From the NCBI GenBank assembly GCA_009733575.1, contig ML769394.1:372001-436000 (forward strand): a stretch of DNA of 64,000 nt, in the 5' to 3' direction. The notes below the pieces were generated by a model, which made no database searches, was not told where the DNA came from, and saw nothing but the letters and a program-made list of their open reading frames with translations. This document shows positions 10,922-21,039 of this stretch, piece after piece. This DNA comes from Gymnopus androsaceus JB14 (Eukaryota > Basidiomycota > Agaricomycetes > Agaricales > Omphalotaceae). Each line of letters starts with the position of its first letter. Positions within the stretch are counted from its first letter, which is position 1. Position numbers and translations under genes: made by a program.

Positions 10922-11640
10922 TTAAATCAGGTCCAAAACCTTCTCTACTAGGCGCTTCACGAGGTTGCCCTTTAGCATTCCGAGGGCCAAAACTTCCTCA
11001 TGAGATACTACTTCATCTACAACTTCTGCTTTGGGGTTTCCAGCAATCTAGGAAATCACTGGTTGTCGGGATATATACATCAACGTATAGAGTAACTCAC
11101 CTCAGCCTCTACCTCCTCCCGGACACTCTTGTAACCCTCAGGGATGACTACTGCGTTCGTGACCAGACACCGCGAAGGAATCGACCTTATGTCCTTCACT
11201 CCCATCTTTACCGTGACACATACTGGGAAGACGACCGACGAAAGTTTGTGGCCTTCATAAGGATGGAACTGAACTGAATGTTCGTCAAGACCGTAGTAAG
11301 ATGCATCCTGATTCCCAAAGTTGTAGTGGGTAGTGGATCGGGGCGTTGGGTCATGACGAAGGTTTGCGCGTGCGCAGTTGCTTGCTGAAAGGTCCTTGGC
11401 GAGTAGAGTTGAAGATCAGCTCGTTGCACCCTAAAGAGCATATGCATGAATGTTAGCCTCGAACGTAAGGAAATAGACAAAGGATACTACATACGGTATA
11501 CCGTACGCACTCGTCCAGAACAGTGAGATTGACATCTCCTTGCATCCGCCGGCAAACAAGCGCGCACACATTGTGGTCATTGTGTCCAACACTTTTATCG
11601 TATGCTTCACGCTGTACGGAAAGATCAGCAATGTTTTCGT
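10922..11640 (-). pseudogene. Uncharacterised gene X, copy A, disrupted
   Basis: On the minus strand the blocks NELIFNSTRQGPFSKQLRTR, NQDASYYG, HPYEGHKLSSVVFPV and CLVTNAVVIPEGYKSV read as protein in different frames. They are followed by an intron (GTGAGT near 11102) and a tail EVVDEVVSHEEVLALG ending at 10922. A TGA follows the LRTRKPSS segment, and a length difference from copy B shifts the frame, so copy A looks broken at its 5' side. The family is not recognised. It lies divergent from the mim1 remnant and on the same strand as the oxidase. Confidence 0.45.
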
Positions 11641-11942
11641 TTTCGTTTCTGTCCTTGGTAAAGCGTAGACTCTAATATTGTGCCTTCAGGACGTAGGACT
11701 ATGAATGAAAAGCGAGAAGAAAGTAAGAACCGTTTCAATAAAAGCGCTATGCCCGAAAAGTTCGACGCTGTGGAATCGATACAAGATCAAACCAAATTAA
11801 GCATCTGAATAAGCTGCCTTGTCCACGGTGAAGTTTGGTGAACTTTGAAGAAAGTGAGAAAGTTAAGCGCCCATCAACAGCCTGCGCCATTGCGGCTCTT
11901 GACCACAACCACAACGACCACGACCACGCCTCGCTAGGAGCC

Positions 11943-12080
11943 ATGCAAGCTGCAAACAACTCGGAGGCTTTACTTGAGGTTTTTTTCGGAACTAATAATA
12001 TAAAACTAACACTTTTAGGCAGCACTAGTATCCGCCTCCTACTCGTCGACATTCTGTTCTCAGCTAAATATCCCTGCAAG
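11943..12080 (+). pseudogene. Truncated 5' copy of mim1
   Basis: ATG 11943 opens MQAANNSEALLE, matching exon 1 of the complete gene at 17792 (MQAAKDSEALLE), followed by the same intron position. The start of exon 2 (GCAGCACTA, then CGCCTCCTACTCGTCGAC) then breaks off near 12080. None of the conserved C-terminal membrane segment is present. It marks the right edge of duplication unit A. Confidence 0.85.
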
Positions 12081-12113
12081 AACACGAAACACTGATCATC
12101 CTTCTCGTCGGCC

Positions 12114-12966
12114 ATGGTGGCAGGGTCGGTTCTATCTCTCTCTGACTGGCGAGGAAGGATAGCCAGTAAAAGCTATGGTGTTGAAACAGAGTTTAGAAAT
12201 TGCTCTATCGATAGCGAAGTGTCAAGTGATCCTGGCCTCGACCGTTTGTTTCTCCTGCTCGTTCAGCAGCGATCTACCCACTGGGCCTCAGAGCTCCGCA
12301 TCACGGAGTACCTCAACCAACGGCGTACTGGAGATTCCTGAAGAGGACAAGCTTGAATTCTTTTGGAACCGGAAGAAGACTCGGACCCTATTGTGGAAAC
12401 ATTTTGTGAACGGTTTGTAGCAGTACGACCAGCTGTTCCAATTCACTTCCAGCGGCGCGCATCTGAAGTTAAAAAGGCTCAAATCCTTACTGTTCCATGC
12501 ACATTCTCATCTTCCCCCCGCTCCTCTACCCAGGTAGAGCCTTTGTCTGCAAAGGAACATCATATCTCCTTTCCTTTGCTGCACGTGCTGTTCCGAACTC
12601 TTCACCTCCTCCAAGGCGGCCAGAGCTGGTTTGGGCTCACAGGAAAGGTACCCTGATCAATAAGTCGAACTCGTCGAACTCGGCTGCGGCTTCAGACTCG
12701 GAGGTTTCTGTTCAAGACCAAAGACGTGTACTATAGCTACCCAATGGATAGAGCAACAGAAGCAGGTGTTCCGAAGCCTTGCATTGCCACTTGGGGTGTG
12801 GAAAGACAACCAGCGTTCTTGGAACGCCACTGACGAGTTCATGTCGGGGCATGGAATCGAACATGCGGTGTATTGGCTCTTATCGAAGTGGGAGCAGTCG
12901 GGGTGCCGCGAGATTTCAGAGGAAGAGTGGCAGAAAGCTGTTGAAGCTTCAATCCAGAAGCAATGA
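12114..12966 (+). CDS. Possible uncharacterised gene or fragments
   Basis: Sequence between the two duplication units has coding character in several plus-strand pieces: a frame with ELRITEYLNQRR (12250-12330), one with EPEEDSDPIVETFCERF (12363-12430), and a convincing last exon from about 12738 to TGA 12966. That exon encodes GVWKDNQRSWNATDEF and EISEEEWQKAVEASIQK. A TATAG acceptor precedes it. The pieces could not be joined into one confident reading frame. The family is not recognised. This may be a small intact gene or debris inserted at the duplication junction. Confidence 0.32.
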
Positions 12967-13072
12967 GCAACGTAGGAGTTGGATGGCGCTTTGGGCCTAT
13001 ATTTCACCCGAGAAATGTAGTACATAATATACTTACATCGCTATGAAATGTTATACCAGTAACGCGCAGAGT

Positions 13073-13140
13073 GCGTCTGGGTATACAGCGAGTCAGCCTT
13101 GTATACATTCCAGTGATGAGGAGGCGGTAGTACCAGAGAG
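13073..13140 (+). pseudogene. Scrap of the 3' end of the 5.4 kb gene
   Basis: The 24 bases starting CTGGGTATACAGCGAGTCAG differ at only one position from 6784-6807 in the last codons of the 492-residue protein gene. After a gap, a weaker match to ATACATCC-TGGTGAGGAG follows. The position, just left of duplication unit B, is where an unequal crossover would leave it. Confidence 0.6.
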
Positions 13141-13755
13141 GTACGTCTACAATCCAGTTCATGAAATTCTATCAGTGGCTTTATTAGAGCCAAAACTTCT
13201 CTCCGAATTATCCGTCCCCGTCCCCAAGACCACTGAAGAAGCTTGAGAACAAGCCGTCCTAGTGCATACTACATATTGACAATGAAACAGCAACGAGCAA
13301 CGAAGACGTACATACAAGAACAGATTCAGCCACTGGAGGTTATTCAAGACTCACAATGACACTCCGAGACAAGGCACATAGCGACGTTAAAAGCGGCAAC
13401 AAATCACACACCCCAAGCGAAAAAAAATCTGTTATCCCTTCAAGTAATGGGTGTTTTGGCTTGCCGCAAGGACTATCAGGTGTTGCTCAACGCTGGGATT
13501 CAAATCCGATGGCGAGTCTTCCCTGCTATGCTCATGTTCATTATTATCTTAGTGACCTGTTGCGTATGAACTTGGTTTGAATCCATTTGAGCAACGTACT
13601 GTATACTGCAGTGGTCCCCTTTAAAGTACACAATACGGCAGTCCAAATAACTATTCATGTGCTCCAGGTGCTTCCTGCCGACGGGTCCGAAGTTTCATTG
13701 AGCATACTAGATTAATTACATGGATGAGCGTAGTCACATTTCAGAACGTTGGAAC
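13141..13755. other. Intergenic, left edge of unit B
   Basis: No gene is seen. Several short open frames exist without homology or splice support. Similarity with unit A begins near 13568 (CTTGGTTTGAATCCATTTGA). Confidence 0.45.
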
Positions 13756-16151
13756 TTACTTTGCAATGGCAGCTTCATCCACTGGAGGCGAAGCGCCGGT
13801 GCCGATGATAGTTCTATGGCCAAAGCTTGGTACACCACCATCCGTAACTACGAACAAGAAAGCAGGACCAGGAGAGTATAGTGCAGAAGTTGGTGGGCCG
13901 GTCACTGTAAGACTTTTTTTGTCGAGAGCAAGTTCGGAGACGAGTTTTACTGATCGTTGATCCATATGAACGCCATGGGTAGCGAAACCGAAATCCATTA
14001 GAACAACTCAAAGGAAAAATCAGTTTGTTTGGAAGAAGGTGGGGGTCTACAGCTGCCTACCAGAGACATTCTTGGCTTCAGAAGGTAGTGTGATTGATAG
14101 CCTGAAAACAGAACCGTAGTCCACTGTCGCTGGCAATCCTGTGTACGTAGGTCGAGCTTGTGACATGTAAGCTGGGGAGTAGAATTCCAGCCTTCAAGAT
14201 ACTACGGGTTAGGGCATGAAATTTGAGAAGGAAATGATAATCACCGATATTCCGTAGGATACTTGATTGTACTGTTCATTTCGGTAAAATCCGTATTGGG
14301 ATTAGATCCCGCTGAACAAACTAGTTAGACTCGCCACTGCGGGACGCGGTCGATGTGAGTACCTAGCATGATAGTGCCATTAGGGGTTAAAGTAGCCGTG
14401 GAGTGATACATTCGGGCAATAGTAGACGCTGGAATGCCATCGGAAGAGAAACGACTTCCAGCAGCAGCGGAAGGATCGTAGATGACAGGTGTAAAGGCAG
14501 GATTGTCTGCAAAACTGTTTCCTACTGCATCAATTATGTCCTAGAAATATAGTAAGCGTAGTAGTTATATATTATGTCTGGGATTAAAAGCTCAGACTAC
14601 TCACGGCTCCCGGGGATCCAAATCCAGCTATCCCAGTCTGGGCTCCATTTACAATCATGATTCTATCATCTGGAAGTATTATGAGGTCGGTCATGATGCG
14701 GGCCATAGGCATCGTCTCGACAGACCATCCTGCAGCAATGCCCTCGGCCGTCAAGACAATCCTCGAGCATTGCGCGCTAGCAGGCGTCTCGGCAGAGATG
14801 GTGAAGATGTCTTGTGTATCCGAGATTGTAGACCCACCACAGATCATCACTTCTGGGGTATAGTTGTTTTCTGGTGTCAAGGGAAGAAGAACAGACCCAG
14901 CGGAGAAAGGAGAACTTCATTGGGCAGGAAGAGAATCAGCAAGGAGAAGGACCTGAGAGTATAAGAAGGACATACGTTACGCGGACGCCATTCGGAATGT
15001 CGGGAAGCCGCAGTACCTCGGTGTTGGTTTTCCAGTCAAAAATCATTGCTTGCTGGTTAGCCGCAATGAAAAGTGTATCGTCTGGAAGTTGCTTAACAAT
15101 AGGAAATTGGTTGGCATTGAGAGTATCGTTAAGGAATTGCATCGGGATCTGTAACCCATTGAAACCTGGTGGCTCAGTTGGTCAGAAAAGGCCCAGTATC
15201 AAGGGCAGTGGGTGCTCGCCGTTGATATTCTTCGGAGGGAAGAACTCGTAGGTAGGATTATTCACGGACGCACTGTTGAGATAACTAAAGGCAACAGTTA
15301 GGTGCGTAACACGAGGTTTTGCTTGAGATTACACTGGTCCAAACATCGAACCTCTAAGATTATGTAGATATGATCAGGATAACGCTCAGAAAGGATATCC
15401 AACTACATACCCAATAATGATCATCGAGCCATCCGATATACGGGCCTAAATAAATTGTAGCGTTTAGCGGTAGACTCACAAGAGTAAGGACCATTCACAG
15501 ACCGAGGATGGATACCATCGAGGAGAGGTCAGTCTGATCCGAGTCGGGTCCTCCAGTATATCACACGTCTCGTCTGAGCATGGAGTGAACAGGCGAACAG
15601 CTTGAAGTCCACTCGCGCCTTAGAATACGAGTTCGAATCTCTTATCACATGGATATAAATCAGTTCACTGTACCGGTAATGACTATAGGATTCCCCGCTG
15701 TGCTGACGAGTGTTCCGTTGCCGATGAAACTTCCAGTAGCACACCAAGTGTTACTTGTAGGATTCAATGCGCGCACACTTTGTGTGTTAATATTGAGCTC
15801 CGCTCCCCAAGCGATATGACCGTTTACCATGAGAGGATTGTGTTCTCTATAGATCATACTTTGGTTAACAATGACAAGGGAAGATGAACGAGTAAAGACC
15901 GACACTTTGTCGAGAATCACTGCGCTAGTTTCGGAGACAATGACTAGCTGCATGGCACTGACTCCAGTAGTTCTAGGAGCAAAGAAATGAGTTTCGTTGG
16001 GATCAGAAGGCAGGAGAGCGGTATACCCTTGTTGAACCAAAGACCATGGGCCAGTGACAAAGGCTCGAGAGCTGACGGTGCCATGATCTGAGGTTAGAGC
16101 TAGTGGAACTAAGAGAAGGAGGGTTAACAAAGCCCTAAGAATTTGATACAT
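13756..16151 (-). CDS. Copper radical oxidase, glyoxal-oxidase type (AA5), copy B
   Basis: This tandem paralogue of 7852-10252 has the same exon-intron plan and expected activity (extracellular aldehyde/alcohol oxidation with H2O2 release). ATG at 16151; signal peptide residues 1-20. Joined blocks include QQGTTGVSAMQL, DKVEHNPLM, WCATGSF, PRWYPSS, SAGSVLLPLTPENNYTPEV, ARMYHSTATL and ATHGVHMDQR, so the radical Cys and Tyr and the copper-binding Tyr, His and distal His are all retained. The intron after KNING again appears to begin with GC (near 15219), at the same place as in copy A. No frame lesion was found. A TATATAAGC-type TATA element lies upstream, near 16205, on the minus strand. Divergence from copy A is concentrated in introns and near the ends of the coding sequence. 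Confidence 0.9.
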
Positions 16152-16574
16152 CTTCTGTAGGGGTCAGTCGTAGGGATCAAATGTATGACTTTGAAAGCTC
16201 ACAGCTTATATACGCACAGGCATCCCCGGAGTGCTGCGTTCAGATGACTATGTAAGTCTGCATTCAGCCACTGTTAACCTTGAGAAAGTTTACTAAAGAA
16301 AAAACATTTGTTCCATGCTGGATGTCGTACGCGCCGCGCTAAACGAGAGAAGTTGGCATTGGAATTCGAAGGAAAAAATCAGTTCCTGCAGCCACGGTTA
16401 ACTGCTCCAAATAATCGTCACCTGCAGGCGAGCTAAAGGCACGGCAGTCAGAATGACACTCAGGAGCTAACACGCAACGTGCATGTGCCCTCATGGGCAA
16501 TGCCTGAGCTTGATGGTGGCCTTGAGAATTCGGGCCTGTATCATTTATACTGACGGTAAGAATTCTGCAGGGTG

Positions 16575-17360
16575 TTAAGTAGGTCCAAATCCTTCTCTAC
16601 CAGGCTCTTCATGAGTTCGCCTTTTAGCTTCCCGAAGAGCCAGAATGTCCTCATGAGATACTACTTCGTCCACAAATCCTGCTTTGGGTTTTCCAGCAAT
16701 CTAGAATATCATTGATTGTCGGGATATGCAGATATCTCAATGTATAGGACAACTCACTTCAGCCTCGCCTTCCTCACGGGAGTTCCGCCATCTATCCGGA
16801 CTCCGATGATGGAACGGAAAAGAAGCGGTTATCATTTGCCCATCATCTTGCCATTAGAAAAGATAATCTCAGAACATCAGACTATTAGTGAAACGTGGGA
16901 GGAGTAAACTTGAAGAACCGTTTCATCCTCCCATTTTAGATTGCGAGACGAGGTGATCACATTCTTTAAGATGATCGAGATAGAAAGCGTCCAATCTCTA
17001 TAGTCGATTCTGCCAGACTTAAACGTGACGAGGGGTCCGACTGCAACACCGTAGTAAGAGAATGTGTCCTGATTCTCAAAGCATTGAGCTTGTAGTGGGT
17101 CGGGCGTTGGACATGACGAAGATCTGCGCGTGCGCAGTTGCTTGCTGAAAGGTCCTTGGCGAGTGGTGTTGAAGATCAACTCGTTGCATCCTAAAGAGCA
17201 TGAATGTTAGCCTCGAACTTAAGGAAATAGAAAAAAACACAAAAGATACCACATACGGTATACCGCACACGCTTGACCAGAATAGTGAGACTGACACCCG
17301 CCGGAAAACAAGCGAGTGCATGCACATTGTGGTTGTGTCTGTGTCCAACACTTATCCGCC
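16575..17360 (-). CDS. Uncharacterised gene X, copy B
   Basis: This is the counterpart of 10922-11640. On the minus strand an open frame from about 17179 to 16877 carries NTTRQGPFSKQLRTRRSSS, CPTPDPLQAQCFENQD, FSYYGVAVGPLVTFKSGR and DWTLSISIILKNV, which looks like genuine coding sequence. An upstream exon near 17351-17210 and a downstream exon (EVVSHEDILAL, ending near 16575, after an intron with GTGAGT near 16757) belong to the same plan as copy A. Whether all exons join is unclear, because the middle differs in length from copy A. No signal peptide or known domain was recognised. Confidence 0.4.
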
Positions 17361-17791
17361 AAGGTGACCCAGCAATGTTTGCGTTTTCGTTTTTGTTCTT
17401 GGTAGAGTAAAGCGAGGCAATGAATACTATCTTCAGAATGTCGGAATACGAGTGAAAAGTGGGAACAGTTTCAAAGCGCTACGCCCAGACAAGGCGCACG
17501 TAACGCGATTGTGACGCTGCTCGTGCCGTGGTTGCGTGGTGCAAGATCACACCGATTTAGGCATCTGAATAACTGCCTCGTCCAACGTGAAAGATTTAGG
17601 ATTAACGTTGGAAGGATCATTCTTTGCTGAAGGTCTGTCGCGGTGAAATTTTGTAACTTTGAACATTGAAGCTTGAAGGTACGTGCGCAAGTGAGAAAAT
17701 TGAGCGCCTATCAACCCAGCATACTCATCACGCCATCCTGCAGGGCTCTTGACCACAACAACAACCACCAGGACACGCCTCGCTAGAAGTC

Positions 17792-18728
17792 ATGCAAGCT
17801 GCAAAGGACTCGGAGGCTTTACTCGAGGTTCGTTTCGCATACGAAACTAATACTAAAACTAATAGACCTCATATATAGGCAGCACTATCAGAATCCTTCT
17901 CTCCGCCTCCTACTCGTCGACATTCTGTTCCTCCAGCTAAATATCCCACTCCAGCTGAAGCTTCTTCTGGCACCAGCTTAGAACCAAAACTTAGCTCAGA
18001 CACAGAACCCAGCCCAGATACAGACTCGGTCTCCGATTCGACATGGAAAAGCATCTACGAAGATCAAGTCAAAGTGTGGAGGATGCAGTCTGCAGAGGCG
18101 AGGGAAAAGGCTGAGAGGGAGAGGAAGAAGTGGGAGGACGTTAGGGAAAGGGAGGGCCCTAGTCCAGCCGATTCTAGGGACTTGGTTAGTGGTGAGATGC
18201 CCAAGACGCAGATTAATGTGAGTACCCTCTATTGATTATATGATTATTCTTCAGTGCTGTAACATAACTATACAGACAGAGTCAGAATCTCAGCATTCTA
18301 GGAAAACAACGAGCGAAGCCGACGACGCAGCTTCGAAACAATGGGAACATGTAGACCCTTCTTCACTTGCTTCCTCGCTTCCTTCTATGTCTTTTCCTGA
18401 GGACCCTGCTTCGACCCAAAATCAAACCCAAACCCCCGCTCCTCCCGCTCCTGCTCCCCCTACCAGTACCCTAGCACCCAACCTCGTCCCCTCCTCAGCA
18501 ACTCTCTCAATCCTCAACCCCTCCCTCTCCCCTTCTACCCGCCTCAAAGCCCTCTTCTCCTCCCTCGCCATCAATTTGTTATTACCCTTTGTCAACGGGG
18601 TGATGTTGGGCTTTGGAGAGATCTTCGCAAAGAATGTTGTCGGCGCTTGGTTAGGGTGGAACATAGGCGCAGTAGGGCCGAGTGGGAGGACAGCGGCGCA
18701 GGTGGGAGTTAGGAAGGGGAGGAGGTAG
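17792..18728 (+). CDS. mim1: Mim1/TOM13-like mitochondrial outer membrane protein
   Basis: Mim1 (Pfam TOM13) is an outer-membrane factor that inserts alpha-helical proteins and helps assemble the TOM complex. Three exons (17792-17827, 17879-18217, 18276-18728) join in phase to about 275 residues. The C-terminal segment carries INLLLPFVNGVMLGFGEIF, a single helix with the Gly-rich pattern of the family, followed by a short basic tail ending RKGRR. The preceding 220 residues are polar, Ser/Pro-rich, with a Glu/Lys/Arg helical stretch. This is longer than yeast Mim1 (about 110 residues) but fits a variable N-terminus. The first exon is shared with the truncated copy at 11943. The start could lie further upstream if another exon exists. 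Confidence 0.75.
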
Positions 18729-19041
18729 GGTGCTGGGAGGAAAGGAACTGGAGGGAGGGAAGAATGGCTGGTTGCATACGTACATTCAACGAGTAATACT
18801 AAACGACCGTTAGTATGAACCAGTGGCTACTAGTACCAACACCCTTCAAGCATTGCATGCCATCGTCGACACGATCCTCTCACTATTGAATGGGGGATCC
18901 TGGATTGGTTTGTTAAATGTTTCAACAGCCCAGCCTTTGGGAATGAAAGAGAGGTTGACGGCACCTGGCATCGCGGCTTGATCATAGTTTCGCTACAAAA
19001 CAATTTCTACTTTGTTAGGCATTCAGCCACTGCGTCACCTA
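18729..19041. other. Intergenic, no gene seen
   Basis: This is the 3' flank of mim1 up to the TA target site of the next MITE. No coding or RNA feature is recognised. Confidence 0.5.
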
Positions 19042-19645
19042 CTATCGATGACCCGGAAGTTTAAAAAAATGTCTATATAGAAAAAAATTTGCAGTTCTCA
19101 ATGGATGGCTCCCGGATTTTGGGAGAATATATTTGAGATATTAAAGAGTCTTTCCATGAACTTTGGTAATTTTTAAGAGACGTCAGGAAGGATACCAGAG
19201 GGAGCCGACGAGACCCTTGAAATTAGCGGAGAAGTTAAAAGAGCGCTTAACGGCAATTGGCAGTGTCTGAAACTGCACTTTTTTGACATTTTTGCTCGCG
19301 AAACCACAACCACGCGTCGGGCACCTTAACGGGCTGGCAGTACTAATTATATATATGTACCAAAAGTACTGCTAAAATCTTATACTTGCCCGTGAGGTAT
19401 TTGGGGCTCTAAAAATCAAGAAGCTCATGTGAACCTGAAAAAAGTGTGATTTCGCACAAGTTCAAAAATCCTGAATTTTTTCCTCGCAATATTCCTTCAA
19501 AGTAAATAGACAGACGCCTTTAGAACATATACAACACCTTATATTAAAAGTTTTAAGCAGAAAGAGTGCAATGTGCAAGCACCGCAAGCGATTTACTGTG
19601 ATTTTTTAACTTCTGGGTCCTTTTTAACTTCCGGGTCATCGATAG
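19042..19645. mobile_element. Tc1/mariner-like MITE, about 604 bp
   Basis: The inverted ends CTATCGATGACCCGGAAGTT (left) and its complement (right) are flanked by TA at 19040-19041 and 19646-19647, the target duplication of Tc1/mariner elements. A second, diverged copy of the terminal motif (AACTTCTGGGTC) sits just inside the right end. The interior is AT-rich and has no transposase. Confidence 0.75.
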
Positions 19646-19670
19646 TACTGTCACCTAATCGGGAATGGCA

Positions 19671-19863
19671 CAAGGGGCATTCGGCATCCGAACGGCGGAC
19701 ATGCATGCCCACATCGTGACCTTAATTGAAAAGTCACCACCTGCTGACATCCGATGGCGTTAGCCATTCAGTTTTTGAATAGAAAACGTAACTTTCCCGC
19801 GCATGCTTGCCTCTTTTGGTAACCCAAGAGGGAGTCTGCCGTTCGGATGCCGAATGCCCCTTG
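19671..19863. mobile_element. hAT-type MITE, 193 bp
   Basis: The inverted ends CAAGGGGCATTCGGCATCC and the matching right end extend for over 30 bases with few differences. The 8-base sequence GAATGGCA occurs directly on both sides (19663-19670 and 19864-19871), the target-duplication length of hAT elements, and the ends start with CA as hAT ends do. No coding capacity. Confidence 0.8.
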
Positions 19864-21039
19864 GAATGGCAAGTCCTTGTCGTGAATGATCGAAAAACTG
19901 TCAATCCTGTCGCAACTCTTTGAACAAGAAGGGTTTGACAACAGTTTTGTCGCATGGTATGTTTGGCCCCATCCATCCAACGTTAGCGTTTTTGCTTACG
20001 GTGATAAATATGCAGAAATTGGCCATGTCCACGTCGTTTCCCGTCACATCGCCGAAAGATTTCCTCTCAGACCGTCATTATAGCCTTGAGGCCCTTCCTT
20101 ATCCTCTTTGGTGTCGATTTCAGAATGATTAAACAAAATTCTGCTAGAATTGATTGGGTTACGACGATCCCAAATCTGCACCGGAGATGTTTTTACGACT
20201 TGGGCAACTACTTAGAAAGCAAGCCTTCACGCGGAATGGTGCACCGTCCATCATCCGAGTCTCGGGTGAGGGATCTTGAAGCTCGTCTCGGAGAGGCTAC
20301 GAAATCCTTGCTGGCAATCCACAGTGCGCGGCATTGTACGACAGGATGAAGAGTGTGAATGTGTTTGAGTACTTGAAAGATGAGGTTGCCTGGTTATGAA
20401 GACTGGGAGTCTTGGGAGGTAGGAGCGGATCGGGACGACAAGTATGAATGGTTCATTCTGAGGTCCGTGGAATGAAATGCGAACAATGTCGTTGTTCAAG
20501 CTCGACACAATGTACTGCTCTACCCATACACTAAATCTTACTTAGATGTTATTCACAAACGATTCCTCATCGTAGAATTCATAGTAGTGAGTGATGTGCA
20601 CCACTAGGTTACGCTGGGCAATCTTTGACATTCTTTGCTACAGATACAACAAACATCCCAACACTTTGAATTCCTAAGTTGGCAGGAGATTCAATTTCTG
20701 CCATTCGCGTATAGTTTTTCTCACTTCAGAATGTCGATAATGATTTTGACATGCTTTACATGTTCTTCCAGACAAGACCATGTTAGAGCGTTATCATGGC
20801 TGCTTCCAGGGCATGTGGTTAATACCACGGATACTATAGCTAAACCTAGGCAAGTCTCTCCAATTGGCTGGCTGAAGTTTGTTTAATGAACTTCGGATTC
20901 AGGCCTACTAGTTTCAATGCCTCGTGGAACACGAGTGCTGTTACACCGGCAGATAACAGCAGGAAGCTTATAAACGGCCAAGTTTCGTGTACTACGGCTA
21001 CTCCTACTATCTTGACTCTTCACTGCGACTCGGATATTC
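19864..21039. other. Intergenic with coding-like debris
   Basis: Right after the hAT element, a frame at 19886-20083 and a piece at 20160-20349 (containing SRVRDLEARLGEATKSLL, a short coiled-coil-like stretch) look like remnants of one or two genes, but no start, splice chain or family could be established. The rest up to the membrane-protein gene shows nothing. Confidence 0.35.

Larger units (their letters stand above)
7662..12080. repeat. Tandem segmental duplication, unit A
   Basis: This stretch is collinear and highly similar to 13568-17935. It includes both exons and introns of the copper radical oxidase, its upstream region, an uncharacterised minus-strand gene and the first exon of mim1. 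The offset is about 5.9 kb. Similarity starts near TTGGTTTGAAT at 7667 and stops inside mim1 exon 2 near 12080. Confidence 0.9.
13568..17935. repeat. Tandem segmental duplication, unit B
   Basis: This is the second copy of the unit at 7662-12080, in the same orientation. It contains the second copper radical oxidase, its upstream region, gene X and the beginning of the complete mim1. Because the mim1 here is whole, the right end of this unit is in ancestral context. Confidence 0.9.

Noticed and set aside
10648..11277. A 209-codon open frame on the plus strand
   Set aside because: It lies antisense to gene X, whose minus-strand blocks are shared by both duplication copies. The plus-strand frame is not preserved in copy B.
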